Shown one piece after another: positions 6,606-16,800 of a DNA stretch of 33,658 nucleotides. The DNA is from Seribacter sp963934295 (lineage in GTDB: Bacteria > Verrucomicrobiota > Verrucomicrobiia > Opitutales > Seribacteraceae). The notes beneath the pieces were generated by a model that saw only the letters and a list, made by a program, of their open reading frames with translations, did no database searches and was not told where the DNA came from. The stretch covers positions 1-33,658 of the forward strand of contig CAWVXY010000035.1 in the NCBI GenBank assembly GCA_963934295.1, given 5' to 3'. Within the stretch, counting starts at the first letter, position 1. Every line of letters starts with the position of its first letter. A program made the position numbers and the translations under genes.

Positions 6606-8084
6606 ATGCAAAATCAGAAAGTCGAAATTCGTAAGTTTATTCGGACCTTACCTCAGGGCTCGGGAGTTTATTTAATGAAGGATAGATTGGGGCATGTTAT
6701 TTATGTGGGAAAAGCAAAAAATCTGAAGAGACGAGTGAGTAGCTATTTTCAAGGTTCTCAAAGATTTATCCGAGCACAGCCCAAAATTGCAGCCATGGTG
6801 GAGATGGTTTGCGAGATTTCCATTCATGAAACCAAGAACGAAACGGAGGCTTTATTGTTGGAGGGTAAGTTAATTAAGGAATATAAGCCTAGGTACAATA
6901 CGGATTTTACGGATGACAAACAATTTCTTTTGGTTCGAGTTGATTTACAGAATGAATTGCCACGTTTTAGGCTATGTCGAAATAAAAAAGAGGATGGATC
7001 TCATTATTATGGTCCCTTTGCTCAGGCAGGGTTTTTACGTTCCACTTTATCAGAAATGAGGAAAAAATTTGGTATTCTTTTAGCCGATGCAAATCCAATA
7101 AAATTGAAGGATGGAAGATTTCAATTATACGATGATGTGAGAGCAGAAATTTTTTCCGGTCATAATGAAACAACTAAAGAAGAGTATCGGGAAAGAGTAG
7201 AAAATGCCTGTTCCTTCTTGGAAGGGAAGGCAAAAAGTTGGTTGGCGGAACTCAGGGAGAAAATGCAAAAACATGCCGAAGCAATGGAATTCGAGCGGGC
7301 GGCAGAATTTAGAGATTTGGCCACTGCACTTTCCAAGACGATTAAGAAAACCCGTCGATTTACCAAGGCATGGCCAACATCGGATGGTGGGAACTGGAAT
7401 GGACTGGAAAGACTGAGGGAGGTTTTGAAATTAGAGCGGCCACCTGCTGTAATTGAATGTTTTGATATTTCTCATGTTTCGGGAACTTTTGTAGTCGCCT
7501 CTATGGTTCGATTTATCTCGGGTAAGTCGGATAAAAGATCCTATCGAAGATATAAAATCAAAAGTTTTGAAGGTAATGACGATTTTCGATCTATGGAGGA
7601 GGTAGTTGGGCGTCGTTACGGTCGATTATTTCAGGCGGGGCAGGAATTTCCGGACCTAGTTGTAATAGACGGCGGGGCAGGGCAAGTAAGTTCGGCAATG
7701 AAAGCATTTGCTGATTTGGAAATTGATCCTCCCTGTTTAATAGGATTAGCCAAACGAGAGGAGAGCATTGTTTTTCCTGACGAACGCGATGAACTTGTCC
7801 TTGATCCCAGAGATGCCGGTTTACGGATGTTACAACAGGTGAGGGATGAAGCTCATCGATTCGCGAACCAATACAATGCTGATTTGAGGAGTAAAAGAAT
7901 AAAGGAATCTATTTTAGATGACTTTAAAGGGCTCGGGAAGGTTCGAAGGGTTTTGTTATTAAATTATTTTGGATCTTTAGAAAAACTTCGTAAAGCAACC
8001 CCCGAAGAAATTCAAAAAGTTGAAGGAATGGGTCCCAAGTTGGCTCTGAGTTTGTACGATTTCCTAAGGGTTGGTAAAAAATAA
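6606..8084 (+). CDS. uvrC: Excinuclease ABC subunit C (short form)
   Basis: 492 residues. Domains in order: GIY-YIG nuclease ('GSGVYLMKD', 'VIYVGKAKNLKRRVSSYF') making the 3' incision; UVR motif at about 215-240 ('FERAAEFRDLATAL') for UvrB contact; RNase H-like nuclease with 'IECFDISH', 'LVVIDGGAGQ' and 'RDEAHRFA' supplying the catalytic Asp and His residues; and a C-terminal helix-hairpin-helix pair. All catalytic motifs are present, yet the protein is about 110 residues shorter than E. coli UvrC, because the stretch between the UVR motif and the second nuclease is nearly absent. I take ATG at 6606; a TTG at 6600 would add two residues. Four bases separate its stop from the next ATG, so the two are likely co-transcribed. 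Confidence 0.93.
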   Translation: MQNQKVEIRKFIRTLPQGSGVYLMKDRLGHVIYVGKAKNLKRRVSSYFQGSQRFIRAQPKIAAMVEMVCEISIHETKNETEALLLEGKLIKEYKPRYNTDFTDDKQFLLVRVDLQNELPRFRLCRNKKEDGSHYYGPFAQAGFLRSTLSEMRKKFGILLADANPIKLKDGRFQLYDDVRAEIFSGHNETTKEEYRERVENACSFLEGKAKSWLAELREKMQKHAEAMEFERAAEFRDLATALSKTIKKTRRFTKAWPTSDGGNWNGLERLREVLKLERPPAVIECFDISHVSGTFVVASMVRFISGKSDKRSYRRYKIKSFEGNDDFRSMEEVVGRRYGRLFQAGQEFPDLVVIDGGAGQVSSAMKAFADLEIDPPCLIGLAKREESIVFPDERDELVLDPRDAGLRMLQQVRDEAHRFANQYNADLRSKRIKESILDDFKGLGKVRRVLLLNYFGSLEKLRKATPEEIQKVEGMGPKLALSLYDFLRVGKK

Positions 8085-8088
8085 TGGA

Positions 8089-9336
8089 ATGAAGCTTTTT
8101 TGGATTTTTTTTTACTTCGGTTTTGTTTCATCATTATTGGCAGATGGTTGGCCTGAGTGGCGTGGGCCAAGGGGAGATGGTAGTTGGGAAGGACCTAGCG
8201 TATCTAAGTCTCTTCCTGAGGATGGGTTGAAAAGAATTTGGAAAACAAAAATTTCCCCGGGTTATTCGGGAGTCACGGTAAAAAATGGACTGGTTTATCT
8301 AATGGATCGTCCGGCAAATAAGGTAAGCGAAGGAATGGAGAGGGTTATATGTTTGGATGCCTACACGGGTAGTGAAATCTGGGATTTTTCTTATTCTGCG
8401 GCTTATTCGGACATGGGATACGGGAAGGGGCCCCGTGCATCCATAACTATAAAAAATGGCCGAGCTTTTGGATTTGGAGCCAGAGGTATGGCTTTTGCCT
8501 TGGATGCCCGAACGGGCAAAAAGCTGTGGATGCGCGATCTCGTTGAGGAAGAAAATGCAACCCTTCCCATTTGGGGTTTTTCAAGTTCTCCTGTAACGCA
8601 TGAAAATGTTGTCGTTTACCATGCTGGATGTCAGCCAACGGGAAGTTTAATTGCTCTTTCGCAACAAAACGGTGAAACACAATGGAGGGCCGGTTCTGAC
8701 GATATGGCCGGATATTCTCCTCCATTTATTCTGTCTTCTCCTGAAACTACCCAATTAATTTGCTGGGGGCCAAATCGAATTATGTCTTTGCCCGTTGGGG
8801 GCGGCAAAGCATTTTGGGAAATTCCATATAAGGTGAAGTATGGAGTTTCTATTACCAAACCAATTGTTCACCACGGTATCGTTATGGTGAGCGGATATTG
8901 GCATGGGACTCGTGCTATAAGCTTGGGAGAAAAAGCCAGTGATGCCAAATTATTGTGGTCCGATGAGAAAAACCTTCGTGGTTTAATGTCACAGGCAATT
9001 TGTCGGAATGGGGTTTGTTACCTGCTTGATCGATCATACGGATTGACTGCTTTTGAAATAGAAACCGGAAGAATTTTTTGGCGTGATGATCATCAAATTA
9101 CCAGCCAAGATAGAAATCCACATGCGAGCCTTGTTTGGAGCCAATCAGATGGAGATGCGTTTGCCCTAAATGCAGATGGGGAACTTGTTTATCTACACTT
9201 GGGGAAGGAGGGATTTAAGGAATATTGGCGCGAGCAAATAACGGCTAAGACTTGGGCTCATCCTGCTTTTGTTGAGGATCGATTGTATGCAAGGGATGAT
9301 CAATCAGTAGTTTGTTTTCAGTTGCCCACTGATTAG
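8089..9336 (+). CDS. Secreted PQQ-like beta-propeller protein
   Basis: 415 residues. Signal peptide at about 1-18, then 'WPEWRGPRGDGSW', the N-terminal signature of PQQ-binding-like beta-propeller proteins common in Planctomycetes and Verrucomicrobia. Repeated blades carry 'CLDAYTGSEIWDF', 'ALDARTGKKLWMRD', 'ALSQQNGETQWRAG' and 'AFEIETGRIFWRDD' (the A.D..TG...W propeller motif). It is likely periplasmic. No catalytic residues of a quinoprotein dehydrogenase are recognised, so this may be a binding or scaffold protein rather than an enzyme. The ATG at 8089 is chosen because it starts the signal peptide; an upstream TTG at 8071 would overlap uvrC. Confidence 0.85.
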   Translation: MKLFWIFFYFGFVSSLLADGWPEWRGPRGDGSWEGPSVSKSLPEDGLKRIWKTKISPGYSGVTVKNGLVYLMDRPANKVSEGMERVICLDAYTGSEIWDFSYSAAYSDMGYGKGPRASITIKNGRAFGFGARGMAFALDARTGKKLWMRDLVEEENATLPIWGFSSSPVTHENVVVYHAGCQPTGSLIALSQQNGETQWRAGSDDMAGYSPPFILSSPETTQLICWGPNRIMSLPVGGGKAFWEIPYKVKYGVSITKPIVHHGIVMVSGYWHGTRAISLGEKASDAKLLWSDEKNLRGLMSQAICRNGVCYLLDRSYGLTAFEIETGRIFWRDDHQITSQDRNPHASLVWSQSDGDAFALNADGELVYLHLGKEGFKEYWREQITAKTWAHPAFVEDRLYARDDQSVVCFQLPTD

Positions 9337-9382
9337 GCTTTCTGCTTATATGCGAAATTTATTCTATTTATAGTTATTATTC

Positions 9383-10222
9383 ATGCATTTATACAAAACC
9401 ACCGAAGGCTTTTTAATTGAACAAAATGATGAGTTCCGTTTAATAAATGAATCTCTCGACTGGGATCTGTTAATCAATAATGATAATCTGAGGATTGCTT
9501 TAGAAGAAAAGTGGGAAACTTCTACTAAACTTTCCAGCGCCCATTCGTTTCTCAATGAAAATTTACTTCCCCCGATCGGTCATCAGGAGGTTTGGGCAGC
9601 AGGAGTGACTTATCATTCGAGCCGACTGGCAAGAATGGAAGAATCCCAAGATGCAGGAGGTGGAGATTTTTACAGCCGTGTCTATCAAGCGGATCGCCCA
9701 GAAATCTTTTTTAAAGCTACTCCTAACCGGGTGGTCGGGCATAATCAATCCTTCAGGATTCGACAGGACTCCAGTTGGGATGTCCCGGAACCGGAACTTA
9801 CTTTATTTGCAACGAGTTCGGGGAAAATTGTAGCATACACGATTGGAAATGATGTTTCTTCCAGAAGTATTGAAGGGGAGAATCCATTGTATCTACCACA
9901 AGCTAAAACATATGATAAATGTGCCTGTTTAGGACCTGGATTGTATATACCCAAAGACCCCCTTTCATTGGAAACTAAAATTTCGATTGAAATACAACGA
10001 TCCGATGATGTTCTTTTTACTGGAGAGACCAGTCTTTCTCAAATGAAGAGAAGCCCGGAAGAGTTGACCGGCTTTCTTTTCCGAGAAACAAGCTTTGAGA
10101 AGGGGGTGTTTTTAATGACAGGAACTGGTATCGTACCTGACAATAACTTTTCATTAGAGCAGGGCGACACCGTTTCCATTTCGATAGATTTAGTTGGCAA
10201 CTTATTAAATTCAGTGGAATAA
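9383..10222 (+). CDS. Fumarylacetoacetase-family protein, likely 2-keto-3-deoxy sugar acid dehydratase
   Basis: 279 residues. The C-terminal FAH fold carries 'WAAGVTYHSSRLARMEES', 'DFYSRVYQADRPEIFFKATP', the metal-binding 'VPEPELTLF', 'YTIGNDVSSRSIEGENPLY' and 'YDKCACLGP'. This subgroup includes 2-keto-3-deoxy-D-arabinonate dehydratase, which yields 2-oxoglutarate semialdehyde. Its position 21 bases ahead of an NADP-type aldehyde dehydrogenase of the 2-oxoglutarate-semialdehyde group supports that reaction. Exact substrate (arabinonate-, xylonate- or uronate-derived) cannot be read from sequence. The upstream dehydrogenase and first dehydratase are not in the window. No Shine-Dalgarno precedes the ATG. 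Confidence 0.82.
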   Translation: MHLYKTTEGFLIEQNDEFRLINESLDWDLLINNDNLRIALEEKWETSTKLSSAHSFLNENLLPPIGHQEVWAAGVTYHSSRLARMEESQDAGGGDFYSRVYQADRPEIFFKATPNRVVGHNQSFRIRQDSSWDVPEPELTLFATSSGKIVAYTIGNDVSSRSIEGENPLYLPQAKTYDKCACLGPGLYIPKDPLSLETKISIEIQRSDDVLFTGETSLSQMKRSPEELTGFLFRETSFEKGVFLMTGTGIVPDNNFSLEQGDTVSISIDLVGNLLNSVE

Positions 10223-10243
10223 CAATATTAAATATTTTTTATT

Positions 10244-11803
10244 ATGATCGAAACTTCATTAATTGGTTTTTCTCGTGGAGAAGAATCGGATTCATTTTTC
10301 CACGCGGTTAATCCTGTCACGGGTGATAATTTAGATGTTCAGTACGGCTGTTCGTCTGAAAGCGAAGTTGAAAGAGTTGGTGAACTTGCCCATGTGGCTG
10401 CTCAACCATTAGCTTCTTTATCTGGATCAGAAAAAGCAAAATTTCTTCGTTCGGTTGCGGATCGAATTGACGCTGCAGTTGAGGAATTAGTTATTACCAT
10501 GACTCTTGAAACTGCACTTCCTGAAGGTCGTGTAAGGGGTGAGACTGGACGAACAAGTGGGCAATTGAGAATGTTTGCCAATTTGCTGGAGGAAGGTTCC
10601 TGGGTTGATGCCCGTATTGACCGAGCCATACCCGATAGAGAACCTGTGCCCAAACCCGATTTGCGGGCTATGCTTCGGCCCATTGGTCCGGTGGCTGTTT
10701 TTTGTGCGAGTAATTTTCCCTTGGCTTTTTCAGTGGCTGGAGGGGATACAGCTTCCGCATTGGCTGCGGGTTGTCCGGTTATCGTAAAAGCTCATCATGC
10801 TCATCCGGGAACGGCTTTAATTGTGGGGAGATTAGTGGTTGAAGCGGTTCGTGAACATGGATTGCCAGAGGGGACATTTTCGCTTATTTTTGGGGAAGGT
10901 CGAACCATAGGGCAGGCCATTGTAAAAAATCCAAGATTAAAAGCGGTCGGTTTTACTGGATCCCGTGAAGGAGGACGCGCCCTTTTTGATCTTGCATCTA
11001 ATCGAACTGAACCGATCCCAGTATTCGCGGAAATGAGTAGTGTGAACCCTCTTTTTTTGATGCCAGACTTAGAGGAAGGAAGAATGAAGGAAATTGCCGA
11101 GGGATTATTTACATCTGCTACCATGGGGGTCGGTCAATTTTGCACAAACCCAGGTATTGTGTTCTATCCAAATAATGAAATGGGGGCTGTGTTTCGGAAT
11201 TCTTTTGTAGAAAAAATGAAGACATTTGGTTCTGCACCAATGCTTCATAGAGGAATTTGCGATTCCTATCTTTCCGGAATTAAGCAAATGAGTAACCAGG
11301 CTGGAGTTGAAGAACTTTTTCAAAGTGAAACTCACCATGATAATTCTTCTGCTGTGGGTTCTTGTGTATTAAATACGGATGTGGAATGTTTTTTGAGTAA
11401 TCCGGCGTTGAGCGATGAAGTTTTTGGTCCAGCAACCTTACTCGTTTCTTATTCAGATTCAGATGAATTAATTAAAGTTGCTCAAGGAATGGAGGGGCAA
11501 TTGACTGCCAGTTTGTTCGGTACGGAAGAGAGTTTGAGTGAAAATGAAAATATTCTTGATATATTGGAGACCAAAGTGGGGAGATTGCTTTTTAATCAAT
11601 TCCCTACAGGCGTGGAGGTTTGCCCTTCGATTATTCATGGAGGACCTTATCCTGCGACTACGGATAGTCGTTCTACATCTGTCGGAACGGCGGCAATTTT
11701 ACGTTTTGTGAGACCGGTTTGCTATCAGGGGTTTCCTGAGGACCTGCTTCCATTGGAATTGAGGGATGGTAATCCCCTTAAAATTTATCGAACGGAATCT
11801 TAA
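10244..11803 (+). CDS. Aldehyde dehydrogenase (NADP+), 2,5-dioxovalerate dehydrogenase type
   Basis: 519 residues, typical of the long ALDH group acting on 2-oxoglutarate semialdehyde (2,5-dioxopentanoate). Visible motifs: 'GPVAVFCASNFPLAFSVAGG' cofactor region, 'VKAHHAHPGT', the general base E263 in 'FAEMSSVNP', and the nucleophile C300 in 'VGQFCTNPG'. The C-terminal 'FNQFPTGVEVCPSIIHGGPYPATTD' is the hallmark of this subgroup. It would oxidise the semialdehyde made by the preceding FAH-family enzyme to 2-oxoglutarate, feeding the TCA cycle. The two genes form a clear pair. Confidence 0.9.
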   Translation: MIETSLIGFSRGEESDSFFHAVNPVTGDNLDVQYGCSSESEVERVGELAHVAAQPLASLSGSEKAKFLRSVADRIDAAVEELVITMTLETALPEGRVRGETGRTSGQLRMFANLLEEGSWVDARIDRAIPDREPVPKPDLRAMLRPIGPVAVFCASNFPLAFSVAGGDTASALAAGCPVIVKAHHAHPGTALIVGRLVVEAVREHGLPEGTFSLIFGEGRTIGQAIVKNPRLKAVGFTGSREGGRALFDLASNRTEPIPVFAEMSSVNPLFLMPDLEEGRMKEIAEGLFTSATMGVGQFCTNPGIVFYPNNEMGAVFRNSFVEKMKTFGSAPMLHRGICDSYLSGIKQMSNQAGVEELFQSETHHDNSSAVGSCVLNTDVECFLSNPALSDEVFGPATLLVSYSDSDELIKVAQGMEGQLTASLFGTEESLSENENILDILETKVGRLLFNQFPTGVEVCPSIIHGGPYPATTDSRSTSVGTAAILRFVRPVCYQGFPEDLLPLELRDGNPLKIYRTES

Positions 11804-12041
11804 ATTCTAGGGGATACTTCCTTCATGATGGCATCATCTCACCTATAGTTTTTTATCTTTTATTTTCCAGGTCGATGGTCATACAGCAGAAATAATCTAA
11901 ATGATGCTTGATTACTTTTAAACTCTCTCTCATTAAGTAAAATTGTTTTGCCATGACTAGTGGAAAGTACATAGCATGGGATCAATAAATCGTCTCTTCG
12001 AATTTACTATTTTAAAATGATCAAAATCAAACCTTCTAAGC
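11804..12041. other. Intergenic region before the envelope-apparatus cluster
   Basis: 238 AT-rich bases without a convincing gene. A small perfect dyad ATGATG-G-CATCAT (11825-11837) lies 21 bases after the dehydrogenase stop and could be an operator or chance. No strong terminator or consensus promoter is visible, though a promoter for the gene at 12042 is expected here. Confidence 0.4.
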
Positions 12042-13829
12042 ATGCTTGGTAAAAAAAGTTCAATTGGTATTTTTGACTGCCTGGAAGGACAGTTTCGAAT
12101 GCTTGATAAATTCCCTTTTATTGTGGGATGCATGGGTAACGCTGATTGGCAAGTTCCAGGTGGCGAAGGCTGGGAAGGGGCCTGCATGATCAAGAAATCT
12201 GGTAATGCCTTCCGGATTGTTCCAAACAAAAAAGGAGATGAACGTCTTCTTGTGAATGGTGGGCCTTTTGCAGAACCTTTTAATGTGGAAGATGACGAAG
12301 TCTGTACCCTTCAATTTATGGGTTATCCTTTAATTGTTTTTGCGGGTAAAGACCCAAAGTCATGGGCAGACCAGATTCAAAAAGGGCAGTGGGTTTTGGC
12401 AAATGGACGAACGGGAACTGATTATGTTCAGTGCAGTCGATTTGAAGTTCTTGAAAAAATTCAGGAATTTGGTGCTGATATTTCAGAGTGTGCTATTAAA
12501 CCAGTTGGCTTAGATGTTCCTTTTTGGGTCGTTCATTTAGTTGATTTTTTACAAAAACCAGAGGAGGAGGAGGAAGAAGAACAAGCACTCTACGAAGAAG
12601 AAATTGTAGTGGATCCCGATCGCGGTGAATTTACCTGTCCGACCTGCTGGCTCAAATTTGATCGGGCAGATGTTTTGAGTATAGCAGTGCATGAGGATTT
12701 ACGCGGTGATCGAAAGCTTGGTGAGGATGCGATGCTTCGTTTTGTTCCGACTGAGTTTAATTCCAAGGGCCAAGCTATGGATGCTATGGGTTTGCCCACT
12801 ACGGATGTGGCATGTCCGCATTGTCATCGTAAATTGCCTCCTGGGTTTATGGATGTAACTCATCATATTTTCTCAATTGTTGGAGCCCCTAGTGCAGGGA
12901 AGTCCTACTATCTGAGTGTTTTGGTTCGCCAATTACAGCGCACACTCTTTCGTGAGTTTGGTATTGCCTTTCGTGATGCTGATCCAAGTTGTAATGCCAT
13001 ATTGAATTCGATGAAAAATCGTCTATTTGCCGGGAGTAGTTCGGCGGATGCGATGTTAATCAAAACCCAGTTAGAGGGTGAAATGTATGAGCGCTTACAA
13101 AGACATGACCGCGTAGTTGCATTGCCTCGTCCTTTTATCTTCAGCCTTTCCGACCCTCGTGGTACGGGACATGATTGTTCGCTCATTTTTTACGATAATG
13201 CTGGAGAGCATTTTGAACCAGGTATTGCCAATGAGGAAAGCCCCGGAACCCTCCACGTTGCTAGTTCCTCAGGAATTTTCTTTCTCTTTGATCCCATTGC
13301 TAGTCCTGAATTCCGTCGTGCATTGAGAGGGCATGAAGATCCGCAATTTGGAATGGATGGAAGTGGGAAAAGGTTAGATCAGCAGGATGTAATCATGGCT
13401 GAACTTGAAATTAGGGTTAAACAAAACCAAAACATTAGCATTGCGGATAAAATTGATGTACCGGTTGCCGTAATGATAGGGAAATGCGATATTTTAAAAG
13501 ATCAATTGGATTGGGAAAGGATTCTTTGGCCCATTAAGGACAAGAAATTGGATTTGGATATTGTTGAGAAGAATTCAGAAATTTTAAGAGAATACATGAT
13601 GGATATGCATCCATCCATTGTTGCCAATTCTGAAGCCTTATCTAAAAATGTAAGATATTTCCCTGTCAGTCCATTTGGTCATAGTCCAGAACGAGTTGAA
13701 ATGGATGGCCAAAAATATATCGCCCCTGACCCTGATAAACTTGACCCCGTGATGGTTGAAGTGCCTACTTTATGGATGCTTCACCATGTTGAGCCAGAAT
13801 TGTTGCCCGTAGTTTCCGGCACTTCTTAA
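12042..13829 (+). CDS. P-loop GTPase with degenerate FHA-like domain and split zinc ribbon
   Basis: 595 residues, no membrane helix, so cytoplasmic. Residues about 15-110 look FHA-like ('FPFIVGCMGNADW', 'LLVNGGPF', 'VEDDEVCTLQF') but lack the Arg and Ser/His pThr-binding pattern. An acidic linker (173-187) follows. Two CPxC knuckles at 199-202 and 258-261 could form one zinc ribbon. Residues 275-580 are a GTPase: Walker A GAPSAGKS (281-288), switch/G3 'DNAGE' (385-389) and 'GKCD' (480-483) as the G4 base-recognition motif. From memory it belongs with the double-GTPase (DO-GTPase) proteins paired with GAP1 proteins, in a form widespread in Planctomycetes; this could not be checked here. It ends 19 bases before the GAP1-like gene. 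Presumed role: nucleotide switch of the apparatus encoded downstream. Confidence 0.75.
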   Translation: MLGKKSSIGIFDCLEGQFRMLDKFPFIVGCMGNADWQVPGGEGWEGACMIKKSGNAFRIVPNKKGDERLLVNGGPFAEPFNVEDDEVCTLQFMGYPLIVFAGKDPKSWADQIQKGQWVLANGRTGTDYVQCSRFEVLEKIQEFGADISECAIKPVGLDVPFWVVHLVDFLQKPEEEEEEEQALYEEEIVVDPDRGEFTCPTCWLKFDRADVLSIAVHEDLRGDRKLGEDAMLRFVPTEFNSKGQAMDAMGLPTTDVACPHCHRKLPPGFMDVTHHIFSIVGAPSAGKSYYLSVLVRQLQRTLFREFGIAFRDADPSCNAILNSMKNRLFAGSSSADAMLIKTQLEGEMYERLQRHDRVVALPRPFIFSLSDPRGTGHDCSLIFYDNAGEHFEPGIANEESPGTLHVASSSGIFFLFDPIASPEFRRALRGHEDPQFGMDGSGKRLDQQDVIMAELEIRVKQNQNISIADKIDVPVAVMIGKCDILKDQLDWERILWPIKDKKLDLDIVEKNSEILREYMMDMHPSIVANSEALSKNVRYFPVSPFGHSPERVEMDGQKYIAPDPDKLDPVMVEVPTLWMLHHVEPELLPVVSGTS

Positions 13830-13848
13830 TCGAAGCCTTTGTCCTTTT

Positions 13849-16800
13849 ATGGCACAACAGCTTATTTTTACCAGCACACCCCAAGGTTTGGAACCTGGGC
13901 GGACGGGCTATTGTACGGTAGCCAGGCATAAAGATCTTAGGCATCGTTTAGTTCGGGAGCTTGAGAGATTAAGCGTTTATGATTTTGGCCAACAGGTTGG
14001 TGGAAATAAAGTTGATATTTCAATTTACAGGAAGATTGCTTTAGGCTCAGAAGAATTTTTTGTTCTATCCAAAATTTGTGATGCAGGACTTGATTATACG
14101 AATAGGACGAATTATTTGGCCCACCATTTGGTTTTAGATGGTTTTGAAATTGCGACCTGTCCTTCACCTGCCGAAATATTTCTAAATTGGAATGGATGGA
14201 AAAGAACATGGGAAGAGGGTCCAAGATACTTGACGCCAGGTGAAGAGGTAACTCTTACGGATTTTAAGTCCAAGGGATTGGTTCCATGTAAAAATTGGTT
14301 AAGCTTTACAAACGATCCCGGAAATGCGGCAACTCTGGTGTCTCCCGGATTAGTAAAGCCGATTGTATTAGAAAATGCCGCGGCACAAAGTTCTCATTTA
14401 CTGCAATTATTTGCAGAATCTTGTGCTTTGTTGAAAATTTCGCTGGATGCATGGGATTATTCTTTTACTACCTTTCTTCAAGGTAATGATGATGCAAAAT
14501 CTTTTGCCTGGTTGGGGATCGAAGGCCAGCCCGCTGGCGAACGTTTAAAGCAAGGCGGGTTAAGGAATTATATCGATCTCCAAAATTGGACATCCAGTAC
14601 TATTTCTGATGAGGTTGATATGTCTCTCTCTCATATTGCCCGTAAGGGACCAACTGCCCCTCCCACGAAGAGGGTCAAAAAGGGTGCATCTTCGGTCACC
14701 CGTTCACCTCTTAGTCATCAAAAGGTTCAGCAAATCAAGGGAGAGAATTCGGCATATTTGAGCTCAACACCAAGTGGTTCAACTGTTCAGGCACAGGCGA
14801 GTAGTGCAAAAAAAGAAAAGAAGAAACGGCCCTGGTTATTACAATTAGCGGTTATTTCTACCGCATTATGTTTACTCGGTGCACTGATTGTCGGGTTGGC
14901 TTACAATTTAGGTGATTGGTTTAATAAAGAGGAATTCCCTGAGCAAAGTGAGCAATTGGTTACATCAGATGATTCTAAAATCAAAGATGTTCCATCTATC
15001 CGGCCGGTGGCGAAGGGAGCTTATGCTCAATTGGACCAGGTCGAGTATCTGAAAATTTCACAAAAACATCCCTATTTACGATGGGTAAGCTTGGATGTGG
15101 GAGGGAAAGAGCCTTTAAAAATTAAAATTAGAGATGATCAGTTTGATCGGTTTGAAAAAGCTTTGGATCAAAGCGATGAGGGTGATGAATTAAAGGTTGT
15201 GATTATAGAACAGGAAGGTGAATTAACTTTTGAACAATTAGCCAAAGCACCTCAACCCAAAGATCGTGGTCGAGCCAAAGAAATTACCTTTGAAGAAGAA
15301 GAAACCATAGCGATTACAAGGGAAGACGAAATAGTCTCCTTTGTTGTGGGCGAGGATACTTTCTTTTATGACTTAAGACGGGCAAAGGCAGAGGAGGGAG
15401 AAAGAATTAATGAATTAACTGGACTTCTTCAGTCCGGTGAAAAAATCCCTCTCAATTTAAGGGTGGAAGACTCTCGGGTTGTTTACATCGAGCCATTCGA
15501 GCTACCTGGTGACAAAATAGTTAATCAACCCGCAGTGCAACCTGCCGAGACGCTCGGAAGGTTATTCCCGTTAAAAGTCAAGGGTGCGGGGTCTGCTTAT
15601 TTTGAACCTCAGCAAATGCGCATTCAACTGCCGGTTAATGGCACTGAAAGAAAGGCATACACATTCAAGGAGAATGAAGCAGAAAAAATGAAGGCTTTGT
15701 ATGAGCTTTTGGAAAAAGGGGAAGAGCAGATTGATCTGAATATTCGCCTTAGTGAAGATGGAAATGAAATCACTTTTCTGGACTTTGAATTGCCACAAGA
15801 AAAGCCTGTAGAATCCCTACAGGAAAGAATTATTTCTCCTGTCGCTCTGCAACCAATAAAGAGAATACTATTCTGGATCCCCGGTGTGCAAAAAAATGGT
15901 AATTGGAAGGTGGACGATTCAAAGAAGTCATTCATTTACAAAGATGTAGAGGTCGCCAATTTTTTACTTTCTTATTTTCAGGAAAATGCAAGAAGGTCCA
16001 CAAATGCCAAGATTTGGATGACCGACTATCAAAAAGGAGAACTATTCTCTACCGAACAATTTAAAAATGAAGCTTCGGTCGAAGAATTTACCTATGAATA
16101 CAAAATCAGCCAACATCCCTTGGATCCCGTTAAAATTGCATCGATTGCATTCAAAATGGGTAACAGTTATTCATTTGATATTGAAATAACGGAAGGTACA
16201 AGCGTTGAGATTTCTTATAACGCAGCCCATGCATGGAATTCTCTTAATCGGGGCAAGGTCATGCGTTTCCCCTTGTCTCAGGAACGGGAAGAATGCCTGG
16301 ATTTATTTCTGCTATCCAATCAGCACGCAAGCCTCGATCGAAAATCTGAGATTGGGCAAAATTATTCCCTGACTCAAAAAGAATTTTTTATTAATAATCA
16401 GTCTCTGGCAAAGGATGCCTTCACCTTTTTGTCCGTGGATGGTCAGAGTTTACATCTTTCTCTTTCAGTCATGACTCCATCTCCACACGTATCGAAAGTC
16501 TTTTTTAGAAAACCCTTTTGGCGAGACTTTATTGATATTTCAAAAGGAAAGTTATCTGTTCTTCCTACTGCTTTGGTTCAGTTGGATGAGAAATTCCCCT
16601 ACAAAGCTAAGGTTTCCTTGGACTTGGATTATTTTCGTTCGATATCTGATGATTTTTTAAAAGAAAAGCAGAAATGCGATGATCGATTGAACCAATTAGG
16701 TGCGGGTTTCCCTGATCCTGAAATTTATAAAAATTTAGAACAATATGGAAGTGGTTCGAAAGAAATTCTTGTTTATCAACCTGGCACTTCCCTAGGTTCA

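Noticed and set aside
11804..12041. Riboswitch or small RNA in the gap before the GTPase gene
   Set aside because: No recognisable aptamer motif or strong folding was found; only one short dyad is present.
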